Shown here piece by piece: positions 56,555 through 64,000 of a stretch of DNA of 64,000 nucleotides. The DNA comes from Cognatilysobacter bugurensis (GTDB lineage: Bacteria; Pseudomonadota; Gammaproteobacteria; Xanthomonadales; Xanthomonadaceae). The position numbers and the translations under genes are program-made. Below the pieces are notes generated by a model. It ran no database searches. It was not told the origin of the DNA and saw only the letters and a program-made list of their open reading frames with translations. How positions within the stretch are numbered: the stretch's first letter is position 1; each line of letters starts with the position of its first letter. The DNA lies in contig NZ_BMYD01000006.1 in NCBI RefSeq assembly GCF_014652095.1, forward strand, positions 1-64,000, written 5' to 3'.

Positions 56555-57517
56555 ATGACCGGGCGCGTCGCCGTCGTCGGCTCGTTCAACGTCGACCACG
56601 TCTGGGTCGCGGCGTCGCTGCCGCGGCCGGGTGAGACGCTCGCGGGGGACTACCGCAGCGGCCCCGGCGGCAAGGGGTTCAACCAGGCGATCGCCGCCGC
56701 TCGCGCGGGCGCGCCGACCGACTTCATCTGCGCGCTCGGTGACGACGCGGGCGGTGCACTCGCTCGCGCACTCGCGCACGACGACGGCATTGCCCTGCAC
56801 GACATGCGCAGCGACGCGCCGACCGGCACCGCCGGCATCTTCGTCGGCGAAGCCGGCGGCAACAGCATCGTGATCGGCCCCGGTGCGAACGCGGCGCTGA
56901 CGCCGGCGTTCGTCGATGCGCAGCGTGCCGTGATCGCACGGGCGGCCGTGGTCGTCGTGCAGCTCGAATCCCCGCTCGACGCGATCACGCAGGCGCTGCG
57001 CATCGCGCGCGGGGCCGGCGCGGTGAGGGTGCTCAATCCGGCGCCGGCGAACGTCGCGGTGCCCGCCGAACTGCTCGCGCTCGCCGACGTCATCACGCCG
57101 AACGAAACGGAATTCGCAGCGCTGCTCGATGCCCATGCAGGGGAGCGCATCGACGCGACGGCCATCGCCGCGCTCGGCGACGACACGCTCCACGCACTGT
57201 GCCGCCGTCTGCTGCCACACGGGACGGTGGTGGTGACCCTGGGCGCAGCAGGTTGCTTCGTGTCTCACGGCGCACGACGCGTCAGCGAGGCTGAGCATGC
57301 CCGTGTGCCCGGCGAGCGCGCGGACGCGATCGACACCACCGGCGCCGGCGATGCGTTCAACGGCGCGCTCGCCGCGTCGATCGCACTCGGCCCGGGGTGT
57401 TCGTTGAACGAGCAGCTGCGCTTTGCGAACCGCTACGCGGCGCTGTCGACGGAACGTGCCGGCGCGGCTGTAGCAATGCCGACGGCCGCGCAGGTTCAGG
57501 CCCGCTTCGGCGACTGA
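56555..57517 (+). CDS. rbsK: ribokinase-like PfkB sugar kinase
   Basis: The 320-residue PfkB kinase begins VAVVGSFNVDHVW and has the first signature GGKGFNQAIAAARAGA and the second signature DTTGAGDAFNGALAAS with the catalytic Asp. NSIVIGPGAN and ITPNETEFAALL are ribokinase features. It phosphorylates ribose (or another pentose or nucleoside) at the 5-OH. Coupling to nupC suggests that it uses ribose released from imported nucleosides. No nucleosidase is in the window, so ribose as substrate is likely but not proven. Confidence 0.9.
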   Translation: MTGRVAVVGSFNVDHVWVAASLPRPGETLAGDYRSGPGGKGFNQAIAAARAGAPTDFICALGDDAGGALARALAHDDGIALHDMRSDAPTGTAGIFVGEAGGNSIVIGPGANAALTPAFVDAQRAVIARAAVVVVQLESPLDAITQALRIARGAGAVRVLNPAPANVAVPAELLALADVITPNETEFAALLDAHAGERIDATAIAALGDDTLHALCRRLLPHGTVVVTLGAAGCFVSHGARRVSEAEHARVPGERADAIDTTGAGDAFNGALAASIALGPGCSLNEQLRFANRYAALSTERAGAAVAMPTAAQVQARFGD

Positions 57518-57559
57518 GCGACGCCTGTCGTGCACAACGGCCAACCCGACCATTACATT

Positions 57560-57574
57560 TGCGAATGGTTCGCA
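57560..57574 (+). promoter_or_regulatory. Fur-like box upstream of the TonB-dependent receptor
   Basis: TGCGAAT-G-GTTCGCA is a 7-1-7 inverted repeat with one mismatch between arms. It lies 35 bp before the receptor ATG and just before a TACCAT -10-like box (57576-57581), a good place for repression. Confidence 0.65.
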
Positions 57575-57608
57575 TTACCATGACGGCCCGCTCACTGCTG
57601 GCCCCTCG

Positions 57609-59729
57609 ATGTCACGCTCCCTGCTCTGCTGCGCCGTTCTGCTCGCCCTGTCCGCATCGCCCGCGCGCGCCGAAGACGCCACCGACCTCGACCGCGTGAC
57701 CGTCTCTGCCAGCACGTCGCGGCTGCCCGACTCCGAGGCCGCACTGCCAAACACGATCACGGTGATCGACCGCGAGCAGCTCGAGCGCCAGCTCACATTG
57801 ACGCAGGATCTCTCGCAAGTGCTCGCGAACCTGATCCCCGCATTCGCGCCGTCGAGCCAGAAGCTCACCAGCCGCGGCGAGTCGCTGCGCGGTCGACAGC
57901 CGCTCTACATGGTCGACGGCGTGCCGCAGTCGACGCCGCTGCGCGACGGCGCCCGCGATTCACGCACGATCGACCCGGCGATGATCGAGCGCATCGAAGT
58001 CGTCCACGGCGCGAACGCGCTGCAGGGGCTCGGCGCGTCTGGCGGCATCATCAACATCATCACCAAGCGCGCACCGCGCCAGGACGGCGCGACGTTCGTC
58101 GACGTGGCGGTTGCGGGCAGCACCGCACTGCCGAGCCAGGACGAAGGCACCTCCGTGCGCGGCTCGGTGCTGTTCGGCACGCGTCGCGGCGCGTTCGACC
58201 TGATTGCCGGCGCCTCCATCGCCGAGGAAGGCCTGTACTACGACGGCGACGGCCGCGCGATCGCGGTCAACGGCGTGCAGGGCGACACGATGGACGCGCA
58301 CAGCCGCAACCTGTTCGCCAAGGTCGGCTGGCGGCTCGACGACGAGCGCCGCCTGCAACTGACGGCAAACCACTTCGAGCTGCAGGGCCACAACGATTAC
58401 GTCTCGGTCGACGGCGATGCCGTGCGCGGCATCACCGCGACCTCCGTGCGCGGCGAGCCCGAAGGCGAAGGTCCGCGCAACCGCGCCGACTCCCTCTCGC
58501 TCGACTACACCGACAACGCGTTCGCCGGCGGCTACCTGCAGGCGCAGCTGTACTGGTTCGACTTCGCGGCGCTGTATGGCGGCAGCTATTGGCGGGATTT
58601 TTTCCAGGACGGTTCGCGCCCGAACTGGTTCGACCAGTCGCAGAACGCGAGCCGCAAGCTCGGGGCGAAGTTCGCCTGGTCGCGCGACCACATTGCGGAC
58701 CTGCCGCTGCGCGTGATGCTCGGCCTGGATGCGCAGCGCGACACGACCTATCAGGAGCTCATCGAAAGCGGCCTGAACTGGGTGCCGGAGACCACGTACG
58801 AATCGGTCGCGCCGTTCGTGCAGGCCGAATACCGGCTCGGCCCGGTCGCGCTGATCGGCGGCGTGCGCCATGAGCGCGCCGAATTGCAGGTCGACGATTT
58901 CACCACGCTTCCGATCTACGGCAGCCAGCGCGTCGAAGGCGGCTCGCCGCGCACGCGCGAAACGCTCGGCAACCTCGGCGCAATCTGGAACGTCAACGAC
59001 GCGTTCAAGCTCTACGCCTCGTATGCCGAGGGCTACACCGTGGCCGACATCGGTCGCGTGTTGCGCGCGATCAGCCGGCCGGGCGAGCGCGTCGATACGC
59101 TTGCCGACATCCGCCCGGTCATCGCCGACAACCGCGAGGTCGGGCTCGACTACGACGACGGCCGCTGGCTCGTGCACGTGGCCGCGTACTGGTCGGATGC
59201 GGAGTTCGGCTCGCGCCTGGACTACAACCCGGATTCGCGCAGCTACGAGGTGCGACGCGAGCCGACGAAGATCCGCGGCGTCGAGGCGAATGCGGCGCTT
59301 CAGGTGTCGGAGGCCACGCGTGTCGGCATCGCGTACGCCGCGGCGGAGGGTCGCTACGACGGCATCCCCGAGCGCAATCCGGACGGCTGGTATGAAAGCG
59401 ACCTGTCCGGCGCCGACATCGCACCCGACCGCGCAACCGGGTTCTGGGAGCAACAGTGGACGACCAACGTGTCGACACGCCTCCAGGCCAGCCACGCGTT
59501 CGATCGCGGCTTCGAAAGCGAGGGACAGGAGGTGGCCACGTTCGACGGCTACACCACCTTCGATCTGCAGGCCCGGATCGCGCTGCCGGTCGGGCATCTG
59601 AATGTCGGCGTCGAAAACCTGTTCGACCGCCAGTACGTGACGTATTACTCGCAGACGACGCCGTCGAACCGCGACTACGTGTCGGGCCGCGGTCGTGTGC
59701 TCACGCTCGGCTGGTCGAACCGGTTCTGA
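57609..59729 (+). CDS. TonB-dependent siderophore receptor
   Basis: The 706-residue outer-membrane receptor has a Sec signal (about 1-22, LLCCAVLLALSASPARAE), a plug domain beginning DRVTVSASTSRLPDSEAALP with the LYMVDGVPQS and IERIEVVHGANALQGLGASG segments, and a 22-strand beta-barrel ending ...RGRVLTLGWSNRF with the terminal Phe needed for outer-membrane insertion. GYTVADIGRVLR and the barrel profile resemble catecholate or xenosiderophore receptors. The plug starts directly with the TonB-box-like DRVTVSAS. A Fur-like box lies upstream, and the PepSY protein gene begins 2 bp after the stop. The siderophore is unknown. Confidence 0.94.
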   Translation: MSRSLLCCAVLLALSASPARAEDATDLDRVTVSASTSRLPDSEAALPNTITVIDREQLERQLTLTQDLSQVLANLIPAFAPSSQKLTSRGESLRGRQPLYMVDGVPQSTPLRDGARDSRTIDPAMIERIEVVHGANALQGLGASGGIINIITKRAPRQDGATFVDVAVAGSTALPSQDEGTSVRGSVLFGTRRGAFDLIAGASIAEEGLYYDGDGRAIAVNGVQGDTMDAHSRNLFAKVGWRLDDERRLQLTANHFELQGHNDYVSVDGDAVRGITATSVRGEPEGEGPRNRADSLSLDYTDNAFAGGYLQAQLYWFDFAALYGGSYWRDFFQDGSRPNWFDQSQNASRKLGAKFAWSRDHIADLPLRVMLGLDAQRDTTYQELIESGLNWVPETTYESVAPFVQAEYRLGPVALIGGVRHERAELQVDDFTTLPIYGSQRVEGGSPRTRETLGNLGAIWNVNDAFKLYASYAEGYTVADIGRVLRAISRPGERVDTLADIRPVIADNREVGLDYDDGRWLVHVAAYWSDAEFGSRLDYNPDSRSYEVRREPTKIRGVEANAALQVSEATRVGIAYAAAEGRYDGIPERNPDGWYESDLSGADIAPDRATGFWEQQWTTNVSTRLQASHAFDRGFESEGQEVATFDGYTTFDLQARIALPVGHLNVGVENLFDRQYVTYYSQTTPSNRDYVSGRGRVLTLGWSNRF

Positions 59730-59731
59730 GC

Positions 59732-60826
59732 ATGGTCGCCGTCGCCGCGCCGCGAGCCATCCCGCGCGCCACGTTGCGGCAGCGTGTGCGTGCGCTGCTC
59801 GCATGGCTGCACCTGTGGGTGGGCCTAGGCGTCGGCACGGTGTTCGCGGTGATCGGCCTGTCGGGCTCGGTGCTCGTGTTCGGCGAGGACATTCTGCGTT
59901 GGCAGCAGCCGCAGCTCAGCACGTTCGAGCCGCGCATCGACGGCGAGGTGCTCGCCGGCATCCTCGCGCGCGAAAGCAGCGAGGGCCTTCGAGGCGTGCA
60001 CCTGCCACATGCGGAGCGGCCGGTCTGGACGGGCTTCTATACCGACGGCCGCGAGCGGCTGTTCGCCCCCGATGACGGCCGCCTGCTGCTCGAACGCTCG
60101 GCGGAGAACGACGTGATCGCGTGGCTGTTCGAACTGCACGCGCACCTGCTCGGCGGCGAAACCGGCGAGGCGGTGCTCGGCATCGTCGGCTGGATCTCGC
60201 TCGGCCTGCTGTTGACCGGGCTGTACCTGTGGTGGCCCAAGCCCGGGCGCATACGCGCGCAACTGCGCGTGTTCCGCGGCCCGCCAACGCGGCGCTGGCT
60301 GACGTGGCACCGCAGCGCGGGCGTCGTGCTGACGCCGCTGTTGCTGCTGTCGACGCTGACCGGCGTCGGCATGGTCTACCACGACGGCGCACGCGCCCTA
60401 CTGACCTCGCTGTTCGGCGGCGGTGAGACGCCCGCGGCCCCCTCGCAGGACGCACGCCGCGCCGACGTCGACTGGCCAGCCGTGCTGGCGCGCGCGCAGG
60501 CCGCGTTGCCCGGCGCGCAGCTCACCCGCACTGGCGCGCCGGCGGAGGACAACGACGTGGTGTCGTTTCGCGCACGCGCCGTCGGCGAATGGCATCCAAA
60601 CGGTCGCAGCACGGTGCACGTGGATCGTGCCGGCCGCGGGCTATTGCTCGTCCACGACGCGACCGGTCAGCGGCTGGGCGCGCGCATGACCGAGGCGATT
60701 TATCCGCTGCACATCGGCTCGGTCGGCGGGGTCGTGATGAAGTGGCTGACGGCGCTCACCGGCCTGCTGCCGGCCTTCCTGCTAGCGACAGGCTTTCTGT
60801 ACTGGCGACGCCGTCGCGGCAAGTGA
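59732..60826 (+). CDS. PepSY-domain membrane protein (siderophore-iron reductase type)
   Basis: The 364-residue inner-membrane protein has four transmembrane helices (about 24-48, 150-175, 198-222 and 330-355) and a periplasmic region (PepSY-associated TM family). Histidines in WLHLWVGLG, FELHAHLLGG, TWHRSAGV and YPLHIGSVGG are the conserved pairs likely to bind haem. Family members such as FpvG/FoxB-type proteins reduce ferric siderophores in the periplasm. The ATG is 2 bp after the receptor stop, so it shares the receptor's Fur control. The reductase role is inferred. Confidence 0.88.
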   Translation: MVAVAAPRAIPRATLRQRVRALLAWLHLWVGLGVGTVFAVIGLSGSVLVFGEDILRWQQPQLSTFEPRIDGEVLAGILARESSEGLRGVHLPHAERPVWTGFYTDGRERLFAPDDGRLLLERSAENDVIAWLFELHAHLLGGETGEAVLGIVGWISLGLLLTGLYLWWPKPGRIRAQLRVFRGPPTRRWLTWHRSAGVVLTPLLLLSTLTGVGMVYHDGARALLTSLFGGGETPAAPSQDARRADVDWPAVLARAQAALPGAQLTRTGAPAEDNDVVSFRARAVGEWHPNGRSTVHVDRAGRGLLLVHDATGQRLGARMTEAIYPLHIGSVGGVVMKWLTALTGLLPAFLLATGFLYWRRRRGK

Positions 60827-60921
60827 CGTATTCGCGCGCCCGGGCTTCCGGTCGCGCCGGCGCAGCACCGTCCCGGAACAACGGTCGCCCTTTGCATTCA
60901 GCCGGGCCCGACGCCCGTCCG

Positions 60922-60927
60922 TAGAAT
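60922..60927 (+). promoter_or_regulatory. candidate -10 box of dusB, leaderless layout
   Basis: TAGAAT (5 of 6) ends 7 nt before the ATG at 60935 and covers an alternative ATG at 60926. No ribosome binding site or clear -35 is seen. Confidence 0.4.
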
Positions 60928-60934
60928 GCGCGCC

Positions 60935-61927
60935 ATGCGCATCGGCCCCTACACCATCGCCCCGCACGTGATCCTCGCGCCGATGGCCGGCGTCACGGAC
61001 AAGCCGTTCCGCGTGCTGTGCAAACGCCTCGGCGCTGGGCTGTGTGCGTCGGAGATGACGACGTCCGACCCGCGCTTTTGGAACACCGCGAAGTCGCGCC
61101 ACCGCATGGACCACGACGGCGAGCCTGCACCGATCAGCGTGCAGATCGCCGGCACGGTGCCCGAGGTGATGGCCGAGGCCGCGCGCTACAACGTCGCGCA
61201 CGGCGCGCAGATCATCGACATCAACATGGGCTGCCCGGCGAAGAAGGTCTGCAATGCCTGGGCCGGCTCCGCGCTCATGCGCGAGCCCGCGCTCGTCGCA
61301 CGCATCTGCGAGGCCGTCGCGCGCGCGGTCGACGTGCCGGTCACGCTGAAGATCCGCACCGGTTGGGCCGCGGGCCAGAAGAACGCGCTCGAGATCGCGC
61401 GCATCGCAGAGAGCGCCGGCATTGCCGCGCTCGCGATGCACGGTCGGACGCGCGATCAGCAGTACACCGGCACGGCCGAGTACGACACGATCGCTGAAGT
61501 AAAGGCCGCGCTGTCGATCCCGGTCGTCGCAAACGGCGACATCGACTCGCCCGAGAAAGCCGCGGCCGTGCTCGCCTACACCGGCTGCGATGCGGTCATG
61601 GTCGGCCGCGCGGCGCAGGGCCGGCCGTGGATCTTCCGGGAGATCGCGCATTACCTGGCTACGGGCGAGCACCTGCCACCGCCGACACTGGACGAGGTGC
61701 GTGACGTGCTGCTCGGCCACCTCGAGCAGCTGCACGGGTTCTATGGCGAAGTCTCGGGCGTACGCATCGCACGCAAGCACCTGGGCTGGTATGCAAAGGA
61801 CCGCCCGGAGAACGCGGCGTTCCGCGCCGTCGTCAACCGCGCGGAAACGGCCGAGGCGCAGCTTGCGCTCACGCGCGAGTATTTCGATGCGCTGATCGCC
61901 GGCGAGCCGCTCGCGGTTGCGGCGTGA
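60935..61927 (+). CDS. dusB: tRNA-dihydrouridine synthase DusB
   Basis: DusB is an FMN enzyme that reduces uridine in the tRNA D-loop. The product has 330 residues. The N-terminus MRIGPYTIAPHVILAPMAGV is typical of DusB, as are DINMGCPAKKVCNAWAGSAL with the catalytic Cys in VCN, LKIRTGWAAGQKN, MHGRTRDQQYTG and VVANGDIDSPE. The ATG at 60935 is preferred to the one at 60926 because the latter lies in the -10-like box. In many gammaproteobacteria fis follows dusB; here the next gene is a methyltransferase. Confidence 0.96.
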   Translation: MRIGPYTIAPHVILAPMAGVTDKPFRVLCKRLGAGLCASEMTTSDPRFWNTAKSRHRMDHDGEPAPISVQIAGTVPEVMAEAARYNVAHGAQIIDINMGCPAKKVCNAWAGSALMREPALVARICEAVARAVDVPVTLKIRTGWAAGQKNALEIARIAESAGIAALAMHGRTRDQQYTGTAEYDTIAEVKAALSIPVVANGDIDSPEKAAAVLAYTGCDAVMVGRAAQGRPWIFREIAHYLATGEHLPPPTLDEVRDVLLGHLEQLHGFYGEVSGVRIARKHLGWYAKDRPENAAFRAVVNRAETAEAQLALTREYFDALIAGEPLAVAA

Positions 61928-62143
61928 GCAAGCACCGGGCGAGCGCCAGCGCTTTGCCTCCAGCAATGGACTGAAGCGTCTCCCGCGCCAAGTGGCCTGA
62001 AGCAGCCTTCTGTGCTGCGCGGCGTCCATGCGCCTGTGAGGACAGGCATCGACGCACGTCGCCGCATCCTGCATGCAGTGCGGCACGGCCCGTCATGGCC
62101 GCCGTCCGCGTATTTGTTCTTGTCCCTTTGCAGTTGCAACGCC

Positions 62144-62983
62144 ATGACCGACGCCACCGCCCCGTCCACACCCTCGATGCCCTACCTGCACGGCTTCTCG
62201 CCGACCGAGCAGGCCCGACTGCGCAGGCAGGCGCGCATTGCCGAGTCGACCATCTTTCGCAACGTCGACTACAGCGGTGCCCGTCGTCTGCTCGAGGTCG
62301 GCAGCGGCGTGGGCGCGCAGACCGAGATTCTGTTGCGCCGGTTCCCGGACCTGCACGCGACCTGCGTCGACCTCAACGCCGCCCAGCTCGATGCCGCACG
62401 CGAACATCTGGGCGGCATGGCCTGGCTTGAGGGCCGTTATTCGCTGCAGCAGGGGGATGCGAGCGACCTGCCCTTCGAGCCGCGCAGCTTCGACTCGGCG
62501 TTCCTGTGCTGGGTGCTCGAGCACGTGCCCTCGCCCGCGCGCGTGCTCAGCGAGGTGCGACGCGTGCTCGCGCCCGGCGCGCCCGTGTACATCACCGAGG
62601 TCATGAACGCCTCGTTCTTGCTCGACCCGTACTCGCCGAACGTCTGGCGCTACTGGATGGCGTTCAACGATTTCCAGATCGACTCCGGTGGCGACCCGTT
62701 CGTCGGCGCGAAGCTCGGCAACCTGCTGCTGGCCGGCGGCTTCCATGACGTGCAGACCGAGATCAAGACGTTCCACTTCGACAACCGTGAGCCCGCGCAG
62801 CGCAAGACGATGATCGCGTTTTGGCAAGAGCTGTTGCTGTCGGCAGCCGAGCAGTTGATCGCCGAAGGCAAGGTCACCGAGGAGATCGTCGCCGGCGTGC
62901 GTCAGGAGATGCAGCAGGTGCAGAACGACCCGAATGCGGTGTTCTTCTACTCGTTCGTGCAGGCGCGGGCCGTCGTGTACTGA
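62144..62983 (+). CDS. class I SAM-dependent methyltransferase
   Basis: The 279-residue protein has motif I LLEVGSGVGAQTEILLRRFP, the ribose-binding acidic residue in CVDLNAAQL, motif II GDASDLPFEPRSFDSAFLCW and motif III EVRRVLAPGAPVYITEV, so it binds SAM. The C-terminal third (VWRYWMAFNDFQIDSGGDPF) probably forms the substrate site. The ATG at 62144 is chosen because upstream in-frame sequence is not protein-like; a ribosome site is not evident. It is 216 bp after dusB and converges on the carbonic anhydrase gene. The methyl acceptor is unknown; small-molecule methylation is likely. Confidence 0.88.
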   Translation: MTDATAPSTPSMPYLHGFSPTEQARLRRQARIAESTIFRNVDYSGARRLLEVGSGVGAQTEILLRRFPDLHATCVDLNAAQLDAAREHLGGMAWLEGRYSLQQGDASDLPFEPRSFDSAFLCWVLEHVPSPARVLSEVRRVLAPGAPVYITEVMNASFLLDPYSPNVWRYWMAFNDFQIDSGGDPFVGAKLGNLLLAGGFHDVQTEIKTFHFDNREPAQRKTMIAFWQELLLSAAEQLIAEGKVTEEIVAGVRQEMQQVQNDPNAVFFYSFVQARAVVY

Positions 62984-63047
62984 CCGATTCCTGGCGGGCA
63001 AGCCGCTGGGGGCCTGGGACCGCCAGGGAGAATGGCCGGACGAACCG

Positions 63048-63839
63048 TCAGGTGTGGAAGAAATCCACCTTGCCGTCGTCGAGGTCGTAACGCGCGCCGA
63101 CGATCTTGAGCTTGCCGGCGGCGATCGGGTCTTCGAGAAGCTTGCCCGAGATCTTGAGCCGTTCGACCACGTCCACAACATTGCGGCGCACCGCGTTGTC
63201 GAGCCAGTCGCCTTCTTCCGACCGCGCGCGAATAGCCGCCGGCAGGATGGGGCCGACCATTTCACCAATGGCGCCGGGGAACTCGGTTCCGTCACGAACG
63301 ATGGAAACGGCCGCGGCCACCGCGCCGCAGCGCTCGTGCCCCATTACCACAATCAGCGGCACGCCCAGTTCCGCGATGGCGTACTCGATGCTGCCCAGGC
63401 CCTCGGCGGAAACCGTATTGCCCGCCACCCGCACGATGAAAAGGTCGCCGAGACCCTGACCGAACAAGGCCTCGGGCGGAACGCGCGAATCCGAGCAGCT
63501 CACCAGCACCGCAAACGGGGTCTGGTTCTTCGCGATCTCAAGCCGTCGCTTGCGGTCGAGCTGAGGCGAAGGCGCCTTGTCGGAGACAAACGCCTGGTTG
63601 GCCTCTTTAAGGCGCTGCAGTGCCTGGTCGGCCGTCATCGTGGTGGTGGTCTTGGCGCCTGCGGGTGCTGCAACCGCGGCGGCCGACGCGGCAACGCCAG
63701 CGGCGCCTGTGGCGCCCAATGCGAGCGTACGCAGGGCATTGGCACCTAGCAGCGGCGCCGCGGCGACGGCACCCGTGCAGGCGCAGACGGCGCCGAGTGC
63801 GCGGCGGCGACTCGGAGAAGCGGGAGGGGGATTGCTCAT
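63048..63839 (-). CDS. exported beta-class carbonic anhydrase
   Basis: The 263-residue zinc enzyme interconverts CO2 and bicarbonate. The zinc ligands are seen in VSCSDSRVPP (Cys, Asp) and MGHERCGAV (His, Cys), with the Asp-Arg dyad in CSDSR. The first 60 residues hold an arginine-rich start (SRRRALGAV), a hydrophobic segment and a long Ala/Gly stretch, which suggests a Tat-like or Sec export signal and a periplasmic location. GAGG lies 8 nt before the ATG. The enzyme part (about 68-263) is complete. Without export it would serve the cytosol, so the location needs testing. Confidence 0.92.
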   Translation of the reverse strand: MSNPPPASPSRRRALGAVCACTGAVAAAPLLGANALRTLALGATGAAGVAASAAAVAAPAGAKTTTTMTADQALQRLKEANQAFVSDKAPSPQLDRKRRLEIAKNQTPFAVLVSCSDSRVPPEALFGQGLGDLFIVRVAGNTVSAEGLGSIEYAIAELGVPLIVVMGHERCGAVAAAVSIVRDGTEFPGAIGEMVGPILPAAIRARSEEGDWLDNAVRRNVVDVVERLKISGKLLEDPIAAGKLKIVGARYDLDDGKVDFFHT

Positions 63840-64000
63840 GATCGAACCTCATCGGTTGCGGCAGAAGTAAAGCGGCGCACCGCCTTCGTCGACAACCGAG
63901 CGGTTCAGGCCGGTGCATCCCCATCCTGCCATGACACCCTGCCGAACCGGACGACACCGCATTCACCGCATACGTCCCGCCGAAGCCGAGCCACTCCTCT
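63840..64000. other. upstream region of the carbonic anhydrase gene
   Basis: No gene is supported in these last 161 bp. They should hold the promoter of the carbonic anhydrase gene, but no clear boxes are seen. Confidence 0.4.

Noticed and set aside
62990-63027. Hairpin between the methyltransferase and carbonic anhydrase genes
   Set aside because: The 8-bp arms (62990-62997 and 63020-63027) are separated by 22 nt and there is no T tract, so it is too weak to call a terminator.
1-64000. tRNA, rRNA, CRISPR arrays, insertion sequences, prophage
   Set aside because: No T-arm signature in a cloverleaf context, no rRNA sequence, no regularly spaced repeats with spacers, and no transposase, integrase or phage protein was recognised.

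Overview
The window looks like chromosomal DNA of a high-GC gammaproteobacterium of the order Lysobacterales (Xanthomonadales). The strongest pointers are the gshB-tonB pair placed divergently from a Pil-Chp type IV pilus chemotaxis operon (pilG, pilH, pilI, pilJ, chpA, chpB, chpC, with no pilK), the hemP gene with a Fur-like site, and the general codon and promoter style. No tRNA, rRNA, CRISPR array, prophage or insertion sequence was recognised. The genus cannot be named from the sequence alone.

Layout. 1-3540: a 70-bp tandem repeat, a secreted isoaspartyl peptidase, a secreted subtilase with a strong terminator, then about 760 bp with no gene but with a 26-bp perfect palindrome. 3541-10077: a two-component system; a translationally coupled nudE-cysQ-mazG operon; bioA and rsmE. 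10182-22943: the Pil-Chp operon on the minus strand from one good sigma70 promoter upstream of pilG; ChpA has about 2190 residues with a long 15-residue-repeat helix, and ChpB has lost the CheB catalytic residues. 23126-30859: gshB, tonB, tsaB, a DinG/YoaA-type helicase, and mrcB (PBP1b) overlapped by a TPR lipoprotein gene like Pseudomonas lpoP. 30966-37599: a minus-strand run relA, TPR membrane protein, NAD(P)-epimerase-like protein and two GT2 glycosyltransferases. 37665-46530: a small secreted protein of unknown role, hrpA, dps, recQ and a secreted serine hydrolase.

46678-53421 is the least ordinary part: a lysine-rich histone H1-like protein, about 1.2 kb with no supported gene, gcvH and gcvT, and then an ECF sigma factor, its likely regulatory partner and a PDZ protein, each carrying frameshifts. 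53441-64000 returns to compact genes: Fur-linked hemP, a membrane GGDEF protein, nupC and rbsK (nucleoside/ribose salvage), a Fur-linked TonB-dependent receptor with a PepSY-type reductase, dusB, a SAM methyltransferase and an exported beta-carbonic anhydrase.

Functional links. The Chp proteins form one signalling path from a membrane receptor (PilJ) through a CheA-type kinase (ChpA) to the response regulators PilG and PilH. TonB, the receptor, the PepSY protein and HemP point to Fur-controlled iron uptake. Many neighbouring genes overlap by 1 to 8 nt, which supports co-transcription and fixed several start codons (for example the GTG start of cysQ).
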